Source of the DNA: Trichoplusia ni | Lineage: Eukaryota; Arthropoda; Insecta; Lepidoptera; Noctuidae | Length of the DNA: 64,000 nt | Assembly: GCF_003590095.1 (NCBI RefSeq) | Contig: NC_039488.1 | Coordinates: 10,292,001-10,356,000 of the forward strand | Reading direction: 5' to 3' | Part shown: positions 1 to 14,067 of the stretch, one piece after another | Position numbering within the stretch: the first letter of the stretch is position 1 | How the letters are laid out: each line of letters opens with the position of its first letter | The notes under the pieces: generated by a model | Told to the model about the DNA's origin: nothing | What the model saw: only the letters and a program-made list of their open reading frames with translations | Database searches by the model: none | Position numbers and translations under genes: made by a program

Positions 1-696
1 TCATCCAATCGATATTTAGTCGAGATTTCAGACCAAGTTATGACCTAAATAGTAATCAGCGTGTACGGGTCTTCTTTGTTTTATTTTTATTTCTTTTGTT
101 TTAAAATTCCAATTTCACACTACTTCCCTACATTTTGAGCACTTGTAAGAACCGAAATTGTAAAGGCAGTGTCTAAGTTGTATATTTGCGGTCTCGTGAG
201 ATGTTTTCCCGTAGAATGAAAGATAGGTAACTCAAATTTCAAAGAAATTTTATTTAATAAGTCAGTCAATGTTGAACAAGTTCAAGTGTTAAATGCGATT
301 GAAGATGTGGGCGTTAAAACTTAATTCTTTCTCTATACTTATGAGTTTTAAGTTATCTTCAGAATGCTATTTAGAACTATGTGAGCTTGTATTTCTTGAT
401 TTTATCACATCGTCCAAGACTTAATTATAACCTTTAAAATGCAACGCGCGCGGAGAAGTTTAATCTTAAAGTAACGTGCAAAAATATTTAGACTTTATTT
501 CATTTTCTTGAAACCGTCTTCCAAGAGCTAAAATTACAATTCCCTTTGTTCAGTAAGTTTATCTTGAAACCGAACGAAGACTTCCATTCACTAAACATGA
601 GTCTCCAGGGACATTTCTAAAATAAATATTATTGGACTGATATCGCTTCTATAATCTTGAACCTTGGCAAAACGGATCATATTGGCTTTGTAAACA

Positions 697-727
697 GAGG
701 ATGCTATTATTTAATAATAGCGTCCTC
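697..727. repeat. Small inverted repeat, 13-bp arms
   Basis: GAGGATGCTATTA, five-base loop, TAATAGCGTCCTC; one mismatch (a G-T wobble if transcribed). Function unknown. Confidence 0.5.
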
Positions 728-1210
728 AGGAAATTGACTCTAATTCTCTTGACATTTTACCTTCCCCACTTTTACATTCTTGGGCATTTTATTTGATAAG
801 TGTCGTTTAAAGAACGTTTTACTGCAGACATGCATGGATCGAAATCGGTTGGAAGTGGATCCAAGGTTTTGTAAACGGTTTTATCAACAGTTTTCATAGA
901 GTTTACAATGTTGAAATTACTAGGTAGCCTAAATTGAAGAATTGACTAGTATCTTTTATCACCTGTAAGACTGAAGGAAAATGGGCCATGGATAAAACCG
1001 ATCACAATCCAAAGTCCCACTGAAAAGACTGTAGGGAGATTGTTCTTCAATAAAAATGAAAACGAAATGGCAATGATCTTAGACATGTCTATAGGCTGTC
1101 ATAGGGGGAGGCACACAAAAAAAAAATCCTTGTTAAGTCTTGTTCGTGTTTCGTAGTGTTTCTCAAATGTTAAGTAGAAGAAAACATGGAAGGTAGATCT
1201 CGATGACGTT

Positions 1211-1283
1211 CAATTGGAGAGGCCTATGTCCAGCAGAGGACGAATATGGGCTTATGATGATCATGATAATGATGAGAAGAAAA
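1211..1283 (+). repeat. Non-LTR retrotransposon 3' tail
   Basis: CAATTGGAGAGGCCTATGTC, CAGCAGAGGACGAATATGGG followed by degenerate GAT repeats. Same tail as at 43366. Confidence 0.6.
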
Positions 1284-2128
1284 CATGAACATTTTCAATC
1301 GCTTTAAAGGTGTTTAATTTTGATAGCTCAAATTGTTCGTTCGTCAAAAATCTTCTGATATTTTGTAGCAGCATAGCGTGCTGCTATTCTTATAACATCA
1401 TTGTATAAACAAATAACCGTGTATTTTTTTAGCAGTATATACTGTATATTATCCAAAACATTGATTTTCCGTAATAAAATTTCAATCGAGTAAACATTGA
1501 AGATATATATTTTACAGCTTAATATAACTAAGAAATACTGAAATTACTACAACTTATCGATTTACGATGTCGATAAGAGCTAATAAAAAATTTATGGAAA
1601 ATTCTCAACGAACAAAAAAGGTTGGATATGATTCGTAAAGTTTTATTACGTAATTCGGAATAGGTATTGGAATTCTTTGATATTGTAGATCAAATACATA
1701 TTTTTCTTCATCGGAAACTTCCTGATTAAGTGGCAGGTTTTATGTTTACTTTGGTCACGTTTAAAAAGTAATATTCGTGTCTTAATTTGTGTATAAATGC
1801 AGTTAAAGTGATAAAACTTTTGGAATATGAACTTTTTTCTTATTGTTTTTTTTTTAGTCAGGATAAGCATTATACGTTCGTACAATGATTATATTCAATC
1901 CCCGACTATAAAGTGCGTTGTTTCTTCAGTTAGCTATTTATCCAAGTACGCACGTCTTTTTGCTTTTATTTTAAGAACCTTAGCAAAACAGACAGAAAAT
2001 GTTTATGACAAACGCGTCGACATCTTTATTTTTTACGTTTATTATATCACAGTAGAATTCAGTAAATCTTTCAGAGAATACAGAAGTATTAACATAATGC
2101 CGCGTTTTCTTAGGAGTCGAAAATAAAA

Positions 2129-2400
2129 AATCAGTCAAGTGCGGGTCGGACTCACGGCTCTGAAGGTTCCGAACAAAAAAGCTAAAGATAACCAAATTGC
2201 TCTCACATTTGTTACTCACTTACCAACTAATTTATGACCGGAACCATCGTAGTTAAAGCGGCCACAAATTCCTCATTTATGAAAATTGAACTATCACGGT
2301 TCATGTGATACAGCTTGGAGACGGACGGCCATGCAGAATGACGGACAGAGAGCGATGTTTCAGTAATAAGATTATTTGGATACGGATCCCCAAAAAAAGA
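2129..2400 (-). repeat. Interspersed repeat, CCGTACCC-to-CGAGTCCGAC family, copy
   Basis: On the plus strand AGTGCGGGTCGGACTCACGG opens it, then TTCATGTGATACAGCTTGG, GACGGACGGCCATGCAGAAT and a decayed end before an A-run. This is the reverse complement of a repeat that in Lepidoptera runs from a GGGTTCCGTACCC-like head to a CGAGTCCGACTCGCACTTG tail. Other copies are at 2938, 4676, 15595, 17941 and 21340. Confidence 0.6.
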
Positions 2401-2937
2401 AGTCGTCGTCAAGCGTAGCAACTTATTCCGATGAAGATTTTAAAGAAAATATTCAGAATCTAAAACTACCGCTTCAAAATAACTTCGTTCAACGCTTTGA
2501 GGGATACAAATTGAATTATCTCCGTACTCGCAGACTAGGGGCGTATAAAATTGAAAATATTTTTGAGGTAACTGATTTTAAGAGCCTTTTACAGTCCATT
2601 TTGTGGAATAACATTGACTGAACTGAGTTGAATAATATTTTACATTATTTTATAGCCGACGTTACGACGTAACTCAGTATAACAAAGTAAAACGTTTAAT
2701 AGTTTGGACTTTTTGGTATAATGACTAATTGTCTTGGGAAAAGTCGCAGGAAAATAAATTGGTCCGAGAAAAGAAGGCATAAGAGAATAAGAATAAACAG
2801 CGGAGCAGAGCTGGTCTGCTAAGCTACTAATAAGGGACACTACAAGAAGCTGATTGCTAACCTTCATTAGTTGCAGAGGCACCGCTGGTAGAAGAAAATT
2901 TTGTCAATCGTTATTCGGTCTTTTAGCGGAAAAATAC

Positions 2938-3020
2938 ATATGGTTTATGAAATACAGCCCCGTGACAGCTAGACGGGACAGTGTTCCGTTTTTACACTTT
3001 GGGCACAGACCCCTAAAAAA
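2938..3020 (-). repeat. Partial copy of the repeat at 2129
   Basis: GAAATACAGCCCCGTGACAG, GACAGTGTTCCGTTTTTACA, then TTTGGGCACAGACCCCTAAA: the head region only, reverse orientation. Confidence 0.55.
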
Positions 3021-4675
3021 CGAGTTCGAGACAAAAAAGGAAAAAACGACGGCTTTTTTAAACCAAAGGCTCGTGTAAATGATTGTTCGAAACGGAACAT
3101 GAAACGCGTGATGAAATATATCAACCACTAATATAGGTATTATGTAAAAATGGAAATGTTTTTACACTTCAGTGCGTCACGCGTCTTAAACACGCGACTA
3201 CACGACTGTACTTACAATACTTAGGTACTTATACCCCATAACCTTTCTAGTCCAAAAGTACATGCGAAACGAAAAGTCACAAACTCGGTAACTGTGTCAA
3301 CATATTTAACGAATCGATTTTATGTGACGTGCTAATTTGCAGCTTTGCAAACTTTGAGAGAGATGACGTCATTAGGAAGCTGTATTCGTAGAAGGAACGT
3401 CAAGATTTTGTTTTTAAATGGCATGTTTCATAAACAGGGAAAAGCCATTATGAAATAACATTCAGTTACTTTAATATGTAGGTCAGGTGAAGTTTTCGAT
3501 AGAAAAGAACATTGATTTAATGGATTTGTGATTGATGATTTTATTTATTTCAATACAACACATTATTTATTTCTAAACCATTGGGTGCATTTAACACCTT
3601 CGTAACTAGAAACGTGAATCAAATAATCTCGAACTTGTTGTTACTAGCAAATTTAATGAAATTTATTCTATTGGAAAATTTGAGAATGTAAACCATAAAA
3701 GCGCCACCCAAACGCAAAAATCATTTGAATAAGTTAAGCCATTTAGTAGGAGTTCAATGAGTTTCAGACGTGCAAATTAACTTTAATGTAATTATAAAGA
3801 TACTGCATTATATCAATCGCTCAAACAACAAAGACTTGCTGTAACGACACAAGTAATAAAGCATACCTATCAGTTCTAAAACTTAAAAACCAATTCAAAC
3901 AAGATTAATTACTTCACAAGAAAACTTAAGGCATCTCACAATATAGGACATTATCACAATCTTGCGTCGATTTCCCTTGAGCTCTACCAGATGCGGTAAG
4001 AAAAAGTCCACTCTGGATAAAGTTATTACCGTCGGCACTAGAAAATAATCCTACAACATTACTATGAGCCCTTAAACAAAGACTGCCGTTGTAGAAGCGA
4101 GAGAACGCGCTACATTAAGCATAGTCGCATCTTACTCGCACACCGACAAGAGTTCTATTTCAAGTACTCATGTTACAAGCACTGGTTAGTCAGGATCATG
4201 TTCTAGATTACAATAGTCTAGGTCTGTAAGACCTAACGTCGTTTGAGGTTCTGAAACGTTTTTATTTTATTTCTTCATAACTGTGCTTGGAAACCTTTGG
4301 TTTCTTATTCCTCATTTATTTTTGGTTATAAGAATAAACGAATTGATCTGGAAAGCATCTTTATTATTATTCTCGTGAACAGTTTTTTTTTTTGAGAATA
4401 AGTAGGAGCTATGAAAAAAATGGAACGAAACAAAGAATATTATTTTTTATGCGAATGTACTTTGAGAAAAGATGTATTCCAATACATTATTATTTTTGGA
4501 AAATCAGTCAATGAAACTCATACATATGATACTCGAAGTGAAACAGTTTATTTAGTAAAAGGGGTTCATAAAACCATATTTCTCACACATATGAAATGAC
4601 AACACAGCCGTATAAAATTCAACCATTGCTAATTTACAATACATATTAAGAAATCTGTTTTCTATAAGAAACTAA

Positions 4676-4845
4676 ATAGGTACCGTACGCAAAGCGTAAA
4701 AACGGAATCCTAACTCTAAGGCATCTCTCTGTCCTCTGTCTCTGTCCGTGCGACTGTCACCAGCTTGTGTTTCATGAGCCGTGATATATAGAGATTTAAA
4801 ATGATCACAGATGATTTTTAATGCCGTTATAAAAATCGAGTTTAG
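4676..4845 (+). repeat. Partial copy of the repeat at 2129, forward orientation
   Basis: GGTACCGTACGCAAAGCGTA, AAAACGGAATCCTAACTCTA, CTGTCCGTGCGACTGTCACC, TTTCATGAGCCGTGATATAT, ACAGATGATTTTTAATGCCG. Confidence 0.6.
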
Positions 4846-7226
4846 GTTGTGTTTTTTTTTGCGGCCATCGATTTGATGTATTTTCTTTGGCCTTCTTGCC
4901 ATCTTGTACTAAACCTAAGTAGCGGATTTTCTTTATATTGTTCTGAATATTCATGATGGGAACATTTAGTCTGTAAGAACAGCCAAAGAACTTTCCGTGA
5001 CAGCGCGAAGATAATGAAAATCTATTATCATCAATTTATAAGTTTTGTACGTAAAGGTCATTAAACGTAATTAGATTTATATATTACCGTTGAAACCGGT
5101 TCACTTAATAAGTTATTTTTAATAAGCGACAAGTAAAAAGTATGTTCGTCACGCGAGAATAACACGCAAGTTAAGAACGAACGGAGATAGAACAAAACTA
5201 GAAAAGCTCTTAAGATTATTTCATAATTATAAAATGACTTTAATTACGCCAAAAAAAAACAAGCTGTAAATTAACTTGTTTTTTTGTTACGACATGTTAA
5301 TTTTTTATACAGTCTAGCTAATTATCATGTAAAAATATTGGTTCACGAACTAAAAGAATTGATAGGGTCTCGTCAGGATTCAATCCGCCTAGGGAGACCA
5401 GAGTTTGTGCTTAACTAATTACTATTTCTATAAGTTATTTTCGTATCAATCCGTGAAAATATTTCGATAAAGTGCGTGAAAACTACTCCTAATGTAATGT
5501 AAGTATGAAAGGCGACTACATCAAAGCATAAGCCAAAATATTGAAGTTAATCAGTTTGATCGAAGTAAAGCTGAAACAGAAATACGAGATAGAGGAAAAC
5601 TAACATAGGATTGGATGCCGAAACTACGTTTTCCAAAGATTAATTAGGTACCTACCGCTAGCCTCAAACGTATGCCACAAACGTTTCCAACAAATAATAT
5701 ATAAATGAATGTTAATACACTCCAGAGCCTCAATTTTGCTATTTACAACGGCCGACGAATGAATGAAATTTGGCTTAAAATGACAATTTTCGTATTTTCT
5801 TAAGCATATTTCTACACAATAATTGTAAATCCAGTACGAGTCGGTATTCTCAAGGCAATGCAACTAACTTCTAATTATTTTTGGCAAAATGCTTAAGAGA
5901 ATAGGAATAATTTCAAAGTTAATCCAATTGCCATTAATTCATCGGCCATTGAAAAATAGCAGAATCGGGGCCCAGAAACCTCATAACATTCAACTGAACA
6001 AACCAGAATTACAAATTCAACCATCGTCCCAAAAACAATGGGAATCATCAAGAAAATGGAACGAAACACACAAATGAAAGCACACGCGGCTTAAAGGATA
6101 ACCTCGTGAAATATGAACGTTACATTTTCAACAGTTGATCGTCATTTTGCTTGTAATTCCACCGTTTTTTTTTCCGTAATTGGACGCTTAACAAATTGCC
6201 CTCTAAATAACAAACGGAATAGCCGCAAATATGTAAGGGCTTGTGCTCATGTGCGCGCGAATTTGTAAGAGTTCTTACATACGGTATTATGTCGTCAGCT
6301 TGTGAATTTTGCGTGTTGAGTCAAAGTTTTTGTCTGGAGAAAGGGTTGTCCTTTATTTTTAACAAATCTGATGTTATCTGCTATGGATGTTAAGTTACCT
6401 TTTTTTCAACTTGAATAAAATAAAATACAATTTAGTCAGTTAGTTATCATACTTGCCGGTCCTATTCCAGTTCCCTATTTTTGTACGGCCTTGCGAACAA
6501 ATGCATTTGTTTCTACAGTCTTCTAGGACTAGGGTTATGGGGCAATGATAATAGTGGATTCTCACTCTCCTCTGGAGAGAGTCAAAATCTGTATTTTTTT
6601 AAAGTTCGCCATTTACACATGTGCGCACACCCTAACAGCCATCATCGGAATTAAAACATACAAATGCAAAAATATGTTGGCGGAAATTATTACGTTACGT
6701 TTGCTGCCCATTATAGGTCAATTAATTTAAAAAGGCGATATTATGGTCAAATGGGCCGTTATTCGAATTAGATTTACATAGCTTTCTACTCCAACATATT
6801 GTACGTTTAATTAATGCAGACGTTTTAAGACTACGGTTATTCGTTTCAAATAATGAAGTCTTTTAGACACAGTTACACATAAAATGGAGACAGAGTAATG
6901 TTATAAGGATAGGGAGGTTACTGTGTGTGGGCAGACAAATGTTTTCACGAATCTTTTAGAAAGTGATTAGTTTGAAACGTCTTCCTGTTATTATAATATC
7001 TTTCGTGAGGTAGATTTGTTATAGTGTAAGAATGGCTCGCGACCATCAACCTCCACCACCACCCTGCATCAGCTTATGATTAAGGACTTCAGTTCCAAGT
7101 CCCAACTGGAGTCTATAGTCCGGTATAAGTGACGGTACCAACTAAGAACCTAATAATATTCCAAACTTACTTACAAATTGCACATTGCACTTACAGAGAA
7201 TATTCATAGATTTTTTTAAACAACTT

Positions 7227-7425
7227 CTGCAATAAGATTATTCCTTGTAACGCAGGAGTTTCACAACATTCAAATCACATGCACAAATACACGCAGATTC
7301 TTTACAAACTTGCGTGGATAATACAAATGCTTGTCCTACGCGGGGATCGAACCCGTAACACGTCGGACACAGTGATTTTGCCGTGGTGGCCTATACAACT
7401 CTGCTATTCGTGTAACCAGAAGCTA
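7227..7425 (-). repeat. tRNA-derived SINE with B box
   Basis: On the minus strand: AGTTGTATAGGCCACCACGG (A-box region), ACGGGTTCGATCCCCGCG (B box), TAGGACAAGCATTTGTATTA, GCGTGTATTTGTGCATGTGA, TTGAATGTTGTGAAACTCCT and GCGTTACAAGGAATAATC at the tail. It is the clearest copy of the family with about ten members in this window. Confidence 0.7.
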
Positions 7426-10400
7426 GTTCACAGGTTTGCGTGATATTTCAGCAACAAATAAATTTCGCAATACGCGTTTGGGCTTAGCACACGATCTAAA
7501 ATGTCTTTTTCACATGTTGGTGACAAAAAGGCCATGACACTTGAAACTGTAACTCTGTGTTGTTCTTACACAGCTATACCTGCATCTATGGTACATCAAA
7601 GACCACTTCGTTTTCACTTTAAGTAAAGTGTATGAAGGATTATGTCGGAAGCGGACAGAACCATTTGCTTACATGCGGAGATTATCATCTACGTAGGTAT
7701 GTGATATATGGTGAGGCACTACAATAACTATACATATAGGAAAAATATGTGTATAGGGAAAACTGATGCCAACATTGTATTAATGTCAGTTTTCCTTTTT
7801 TTACGTAATGTTAACGATTATTATTTGAAGCATCATGACTTCGTGAGCTAGAATCCAGAAAAAAAAGGTTTTGTCATTCTGTGAAAAAAAAATGATAAAC
7901 TTAATGAAATAAATAATATCTATCTATGCATTAGCTTTTTATATCGGAATAGGGATTTTGACTACTACCTAATATCTCGGTCTAGTTTTTTTTTTGTCAA
8001 ATGCATATTCTCGAACTATTACATACAAATCTGGTTAAAACACCAATTATACTAAACTTAAATTAAAAAGTTAACATAAACTTGCAATTTTACTACCCTT
8101 TACTTTATTACAAAATTAAACTGCTTATACAGTTTGCACGTAGTTTCAAGGAGAAGTAGTTTGTACAGCGCAGATTTTCACCTCAAGAAAACTTAAGAGC
8201 TTAATGAGAGTTAAATAGCGGCCAGTTACCAGTTTTATGAGTAATAATGTTACTTAGTAGGCGTTCATTCAAAAAATAATTTAAAATACATGCAAATCTT
8301 TCGTATTTGTTGCGTTTACGATTTGTAACAGTTTTATGTTTTATAAGTTGGAAAAGAATAAACCTGTTTTATACTTTTGCAGTCGCAAGGGTAGTTTATA
8401 ATTCTCTATGTTAAACCGTAATACTACAGATATACTATCATCTGTCAAAATTTGAATTATCTACATAAAACGTTTTTCATTACATTCAACAGACAAAACC
8501 CTAGCCTATCTAGCAGATTTAGACAGTCATATTAATAAGGTCAGGATTAACAGGTTACACACAGGTAACAGGTTACACAATTATCTATAAGTACACGAGA
8601 AAAATATAGTTAGCAATATTATTACAACGATCCATATTTGTACCGAAAATTCAATTTTAGAATAAGAATCAAGAGTTCATAAAAACAAAAGAAGTTCAGA
8701 ATAGATCTGACAATTTATAAACATACATATTTAGTTCAGCTAGCTTGTAACAAGTCTGTTTTGAAACCTAACCTCACATAATTTATAAGCAAAGCAATAC
8801 AATATTCAACAGCTTACGAACTATTAATTGAAACGTGTCTAGTTCAGTGCAACAAGGAGTTTACTGTGTGTGTACAAGGCGAAAGCAATGTGATGTAACA
8901 ATCAAAGTTGAGTGATGTGTTTCAAATAACAGCTGTATTACAGATAATTTAGGGTTTATTTTTGCTGTATACTTTAAAGTATACATATAGATGTTGATAA
9001 CTGCAAGGACGAGATTAATTTATTTCGTAATTACTGTGGAGGTGACTAAGTGAAGTGAAGAATGGATCTTTAAGACAAGTGACAATATTTCAGATTAAAT
9101 TGCACACTTAATTGGAATATTGCATAATACAGATGGCAAGAAAGCCTTATCAACTTTTTTTGACAAAGTAGTCTTGTATACGAGTATATTATTTTTAAAC
9201 GAATAATTCTACTGCAAACTTCAAGAACACCGATATTGTAGAGTTTTTAGGAGGTTCTAAGCCTCGTTAGGGGTCTACTGATGGTATAAACTCTGACACC
9301 AGGTCCATACAAAGAAGAGGGAGTTTTTGGCAGTTAATAAAACTGTCTCTTCATTGATAGTACCAAGAATGTCAGTGAGAACTAGATTGATTGCAACAAA
9401 GTTTGAGATGACTGTTCCAGGGATCTACATATGTTTACCAAAGGAAATCCTAAAAGCTTCAACTTTAGCAATTCGGAGAATTGCACTAGTTTTGCAGTTC
9501 ATATCCTTCACTTTGTTTAGTATGCTTTGATTGCACAATTCTTAGAAAATTGGAATGAATTAAGACTTCTCAAAAAGCTCACTTTATTAAATTCTGGTTC
9601 ACCTTTGGCCCTCGTTGCATTTGTTCGGGTTAAAATATGAACAACCAATGGCGATGGTATATACCATGACTTTCTATTGATAAAAGTTTTTCATAATCAG
9701 TTCAGAAGTTCTCGAGATTTCCCCCCTTCAAAGATAAAAAAACTTTACCGTTACAAAATATTAGTACATATTATTTTGAGTGCTTTAAGAGTAAGGTAGT
9801 CGCTTTTGAGTGTAAAAATAAATTAAACATATAAACCATTTTTTGTTAATGCATAAATATTTACGTAAGTACTACGTCTAGGATCGAAAATACATGATCA
9901 AAGTACATCAATACAATTACAACAATTTAAGTGCTTTTTCTGGAAACATCATAAGAATTTTAATAATATTTCCAAACTTTCTTTTTCAATACAAAAAGAA
10001 GTATTTAAACACATTTTTCACATTAGATGGTATTGAAGAAACTTCTTTGATGTGTAAATTGCTTTCAGAAGTTAAAAGGTCATGCGGTTTATTAGGAAAA
10101 TGTACTTTATATGCATACTTTTTGGTATACTTTCCTTTTTTACTTTATTACTTATAAATAGAATAGAATAAAATTTTATAAGCTTTTTTTTCTTTTGGTT
10201 CTCTGACAGATTTCAACGGATATAAGATAGGCATCATTTTCCAAGAATTATAAACCAGATGAAGTCCAGTTTATGGATCATTTACACGACAAAAAAGTTT
10301 GGTATACATATAATAGTAAAACTAGTAAAGAAATGGATAAAAGTTAAGATAAAATATTAGGCCCCATCACTAAAATTAAAACTACTTTCAAACCCCTTGT

Positions 10401-10719
10401 TAGCAAGCCACAACATACATGGTATAATTAAATGTAGGCGTACCTACTAAATACAAAATAATTATACCAGTTCGATATTTAAACCTGACGTCAAAACGTG
10501 CATGTCGATAACGACCAACCAGCTATTAGCAGTTAACAAATTCAAATTTAGAACTCCTGAATTGACCAATAAATCAAGAGAACACTTGAAGTCATTAACT
10601 TCCATCGGATTTCGTCGGTCGTGACGTAGGCATCGGTAAGTACAGCCAGGGACAAAATGTTATCAACAAATTGAGATTTACAAAGCATGGAAATGAAAGG
10701 AATACCAATTAATCCGAGA

Positions 10720-10905
10720 TCCTACTAATATTTATTTATGTATGGATGTTTGTTCCTGAAACCACTGACCAGATTTTGGAAAAACCTTTGGTACACGGAT
10801 TGTTTATAACCAGGATTAACATTAGGACTATTTTTATCCCGTTTTTGTGTTTCCTGTTGGGATCATTTTCGATTTGAGACGAGCGGGCCAGCAGGCAAGA
10901 GCTAG
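10720..10905 (+). mobile_element. Lep1-like non-autonomous Helitron, decayed
   Basis: Starts TCCTACTAATATTTATTTAT, has GACTATTTTTATCCCGTTTT and ends GGGCCAGCAGGCAAGAGCTAG-like sequence with CTAG at the end. Internal deletions relative to the copy at 61198. Confidence 0.6.
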
Positions 10906-13436
10906 TCATAATATAGTTCTCTAATAAAGCTGGGCTAAAATTTGTGCTAGCTAACTTGCAGCTTAATATTCCACGAGGTATTCTTAAAACTGATTGTGTT
11001 AATGAGCTTTTGGTGCTGATTGTACATTTGGGGAACAAAGTCCGGTCACGTTTTAAAGGAAATTGCTCGATTTAATCTACTACAAAAAGTACCACAAACC
11101 ATAGTGCAGTGATATCGGTCATAGATTACTATGGACAAAAGCAAAATTAGTAATTAAGTGCTAAACACTTGGTAGCATGCTCTTTGTTGTATTATCGATG
11201 CAGTAGAAAAATCTGCAAACTAGTGACGTCATTGCTTTGTAGGTCGATATCAAAGGTCACATTTCAAATGCTTTTTGTAAAAACTAGGGTTTTTGTGTGG
11301 CTGCAAGTGCTGCAACTCCGTGCATGGTAAACTTTTGCAATTAATCTAAAAGCTGCCTCACTTTTTTGACAGCCCGTTTTATTTGGGTGGCCAAAGAGTA
11401 AAAACTAATATTTACTAAAGCCTATAAATAGCCGTCAAATCATTTGTGAAATTGAAAATGAGCAATGAAAATGTAAAAATGAGCTATCCATTTGTCACCA
11501 CGCTGTATCTCTGTAACTGTGACACCTAGACAGTTCACATTTTCACAAATATATTTGCATTACAATAATAAATATACTTATAGCAACGACTGCTATGTTC
11601 ATAAATGTTATGGAAGACCATTTTTGTAAAATTGTTTTTTTGTCAGCCCAGTTTGTGTGGAACCCTCTGTGCCACGATTTTAGATTCGATTCGAATTTTT
11701 TGTAAGGAATTATCTCCATATAAAAAAAACTAGACCTTGCCTACCTTGTTTTGACAGATTGGACCTAGAATACTCAGCCAGAATGGCCTACGCACATAAA
11801 TCCAGACCTTAAATCCACAGACACCTAAAATATTGTGCCTAAAACCTCTATGTCGACGACATACATAATTCATATAAATTTCGAACCGAAACATAGAATT
11901 AATCTTTAAAATTACATTAATTTATAACAAGGAAACATCTAGGGGAAAACAGATCCGGGATTAAGCATCTCGAAACACGAATTAATTATTCGTCAGGCTG
12001 TAAGCTAATTACGTAGAACTTGTAAACAATGGTTTACGTGGGGTTGCCGGTAGATGGCGCTGTATCAAATATGTAGGTTATTACTTAAAATATTATTTTC
12101 AGACGACTTTAACAACGACGATTTTCACATTTAGGATGAACCGATTTCTCTCTTTTTTAATTCGCTTGTATGGATTCGTTGCTATTGTAAATGAAATGAG
12201 GTGATTACCTGAAATATTAAAACAACTGAGTTTATTATTCAAAATTCAAAATTATCTCTCCATCTCAGATAATTCTTATTTTATCCTTATACATAATGTC
12301 ATTCACAGAACTTGTATTTACCCCGTTAATTAAAAAAAGAAAACAAAAACTTGTATTTACGTTAAACGATGCCCGATACGCGTTATAATGAATTTTAACT
12401 CATAACAATAAACACCAATTTAAAATCTCCTAATTTGTACTCACCCTAGTCATGCTCGTTAACTAGTTATGTTTAAACTAACAAGTCACCATGACATAAC
12501 AAGTCTACCGTGACTCTTAATGATGCTTTCCATATTTTCTCTACTCAATTTGGTTAATTACTTAAAACAATATTTAGATTACCTGTCGAGTGCAAATGAC
12601 TGGAAAAATATGGGCCAATATGATCCTACAAATAGATTTAAAAAAATCTAAATACCGACGTTTTTAAATGTCCAAGGCTGTTTTTATAAATTGCATTGTC
12701 ATCGAGTTTGAAGCTACCCTGAAACTTTTAGCCTGCTACCTTAACGGGAAGTGCCTCAAAATTGATTTACATAAAACAACCGGAACGACAAACAAACAAC
12801 ATAATGAGTTCATAAAAACGTGGAAAAAACTATGAAAAAAATTCGTTTATCAGAAATTTAATAGTTTTAGAAACCAAGCAACTTTCGTTCTTACATGTTC
12901 GAAAAGCCAAAGTAAACGGTATTATTAAAATCAATAAAACTATTTACTATTGCGTCAATCATCACCAGTCAACGACACATTGAGTTGCGACGTTCTGACG
13001 TCATCGCTCCATAACACCGCAACGCTCTATCAAATACAAGGTGAATGTATTGTAACATGTTACAGCAACAACACGACGCGTTGCTGTATTGCGATACAGA
13101 ACAACATCATGTTAAAGTTGTCGGAAAATTCTTTGAGATTGAAAATTGTTTTGTTGAGACACTGTTAAGTTTAAATTTGTAATTTAGTTTAGTTTCTGAG
13201 TATTTTAATTCTTTTAGTAACGTTGAATATGGTTTTAAAATTGTGGCTTGTGTAATGGGATCATATTTTTTTCTCGATAAATTAAGTATGCTTGATTGCT
13301 TGGTTATTATGTTCTAGATTATGATATGATCAAATGAAACACATCTACTATAAGGTTACTGGTTACTGGTGATGAGCCTTTTTTTCACACGTCATAGTCT
13401 CCAAATAGGCCCAATGTGTATAGAGTGGGATTGCTT

Positions 13437-13488
13437 GAGTTGGGATGATGGGATGATGGCTTGACTATCAGTCAAGCCATCCCAACTC
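13437..13488. repeat. Hairpin with 18-bp arms and an 11-base insertion in one arm
   Basis: The right arm GTCAAGCCATCCCAACTC pairs fully with GAGTTGGGATG...GGCTTGAC on the left, where an extra ATGATGGGATG-type segment is looped out. The loop is TATCA. Possibly a decayed DNA transposon end. Confidence 0.5.
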
Positions 13489-13910
13489 CCTAGAGAAGCA
13501 CAGAAATCTCCTGAGACGTTCGCAAGTATCTGTGATGGAGCTTGGTGTACCGATCATTTATTTATTTAATAATTTATGTACACACAAAAATAAATAAAAG
13601 AAAAACACAAAATTACAAAATAGGATGTACAAGGGTGCTGCTTATTTCTAAAGAAATCTCTACCAGCAGACCCGCGGTAGGAGAAGTGGTTGATATTGGC
13701 AGTCATCAGTATCATCTCCTAAAGGGCCGAGTAATTGGGCTGAGTGTTAACTGTGAGACCTGGTATGGGCGTGAAGGGAAACAGCGTATTTTGTCATTGA
13801 CTACGCCCCTGGTAGGTAGTATAAATATCGAGTTATCGGAGAAGTGAAGATGTATGGAAAACTATAAACTGCGTATTTCTTTCCCACTGTCAGCAAATAA
13901 CCCTACATTT

Positions 13911-14067
13911 ATTTTGATAGTAACTATCGTAGAATGATTCATTATTAAATTATGTAACGGTTTACTCACGCGACTAGCGATCCCGCCGCCTCCGGACTCC
14001 GGTTGGGTCCGAAACTAGTCGGGCTACCCCGATAAATACGCGTGAATAAACCGTTACATCATTTAAT
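13911..14067 (+). repeat. MITE-like element with 29-bp terminal inverted repeats
   Basis: Inner arms 13944-13972 and 14039-14067 are reverse complements at 27 of 29 positions, reading ATTAAATTATGTAACGGTTT then ACTCACGCG. The core contains GGACTCCGGTTGGGTCC and ACTAGTCGGGCTACCCCGAT. The outer block TAGTAACTATCGT is shared with the copy at 34117. Confidence 0.7.

Larger units (their letters stand above)
1..13910. other. Gene-poor AT-rich region with decayed repeats
   Basis: I see no coding exon on either strand. Long open frames here have no recognisable domain and most overlap repeats. Recognisable pieces (listed separately) are a non-LTR tail, GTGCGGGTCGGACTC-type repeats, one SINE, one Lep1-like Helitron and two simple hairpins. 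It could be intron of a large gene beyond the left edge. Confidence 0.5.

Noticed and set aside
2376..2621. 81-residue open frame rich in Lys/Asn next to a repeat
   Set aside because: Its start overlaps the end of a repeat copy and the residues match no family I recognise; AT-rich DNA easily yields such frames.
13542..13847. 101-residue open frame on the plus strand
   Set aside because: The first third is low-complexity AT DNA and the remainder looks like a fragment of an interspersed repeat; no domain recognised.
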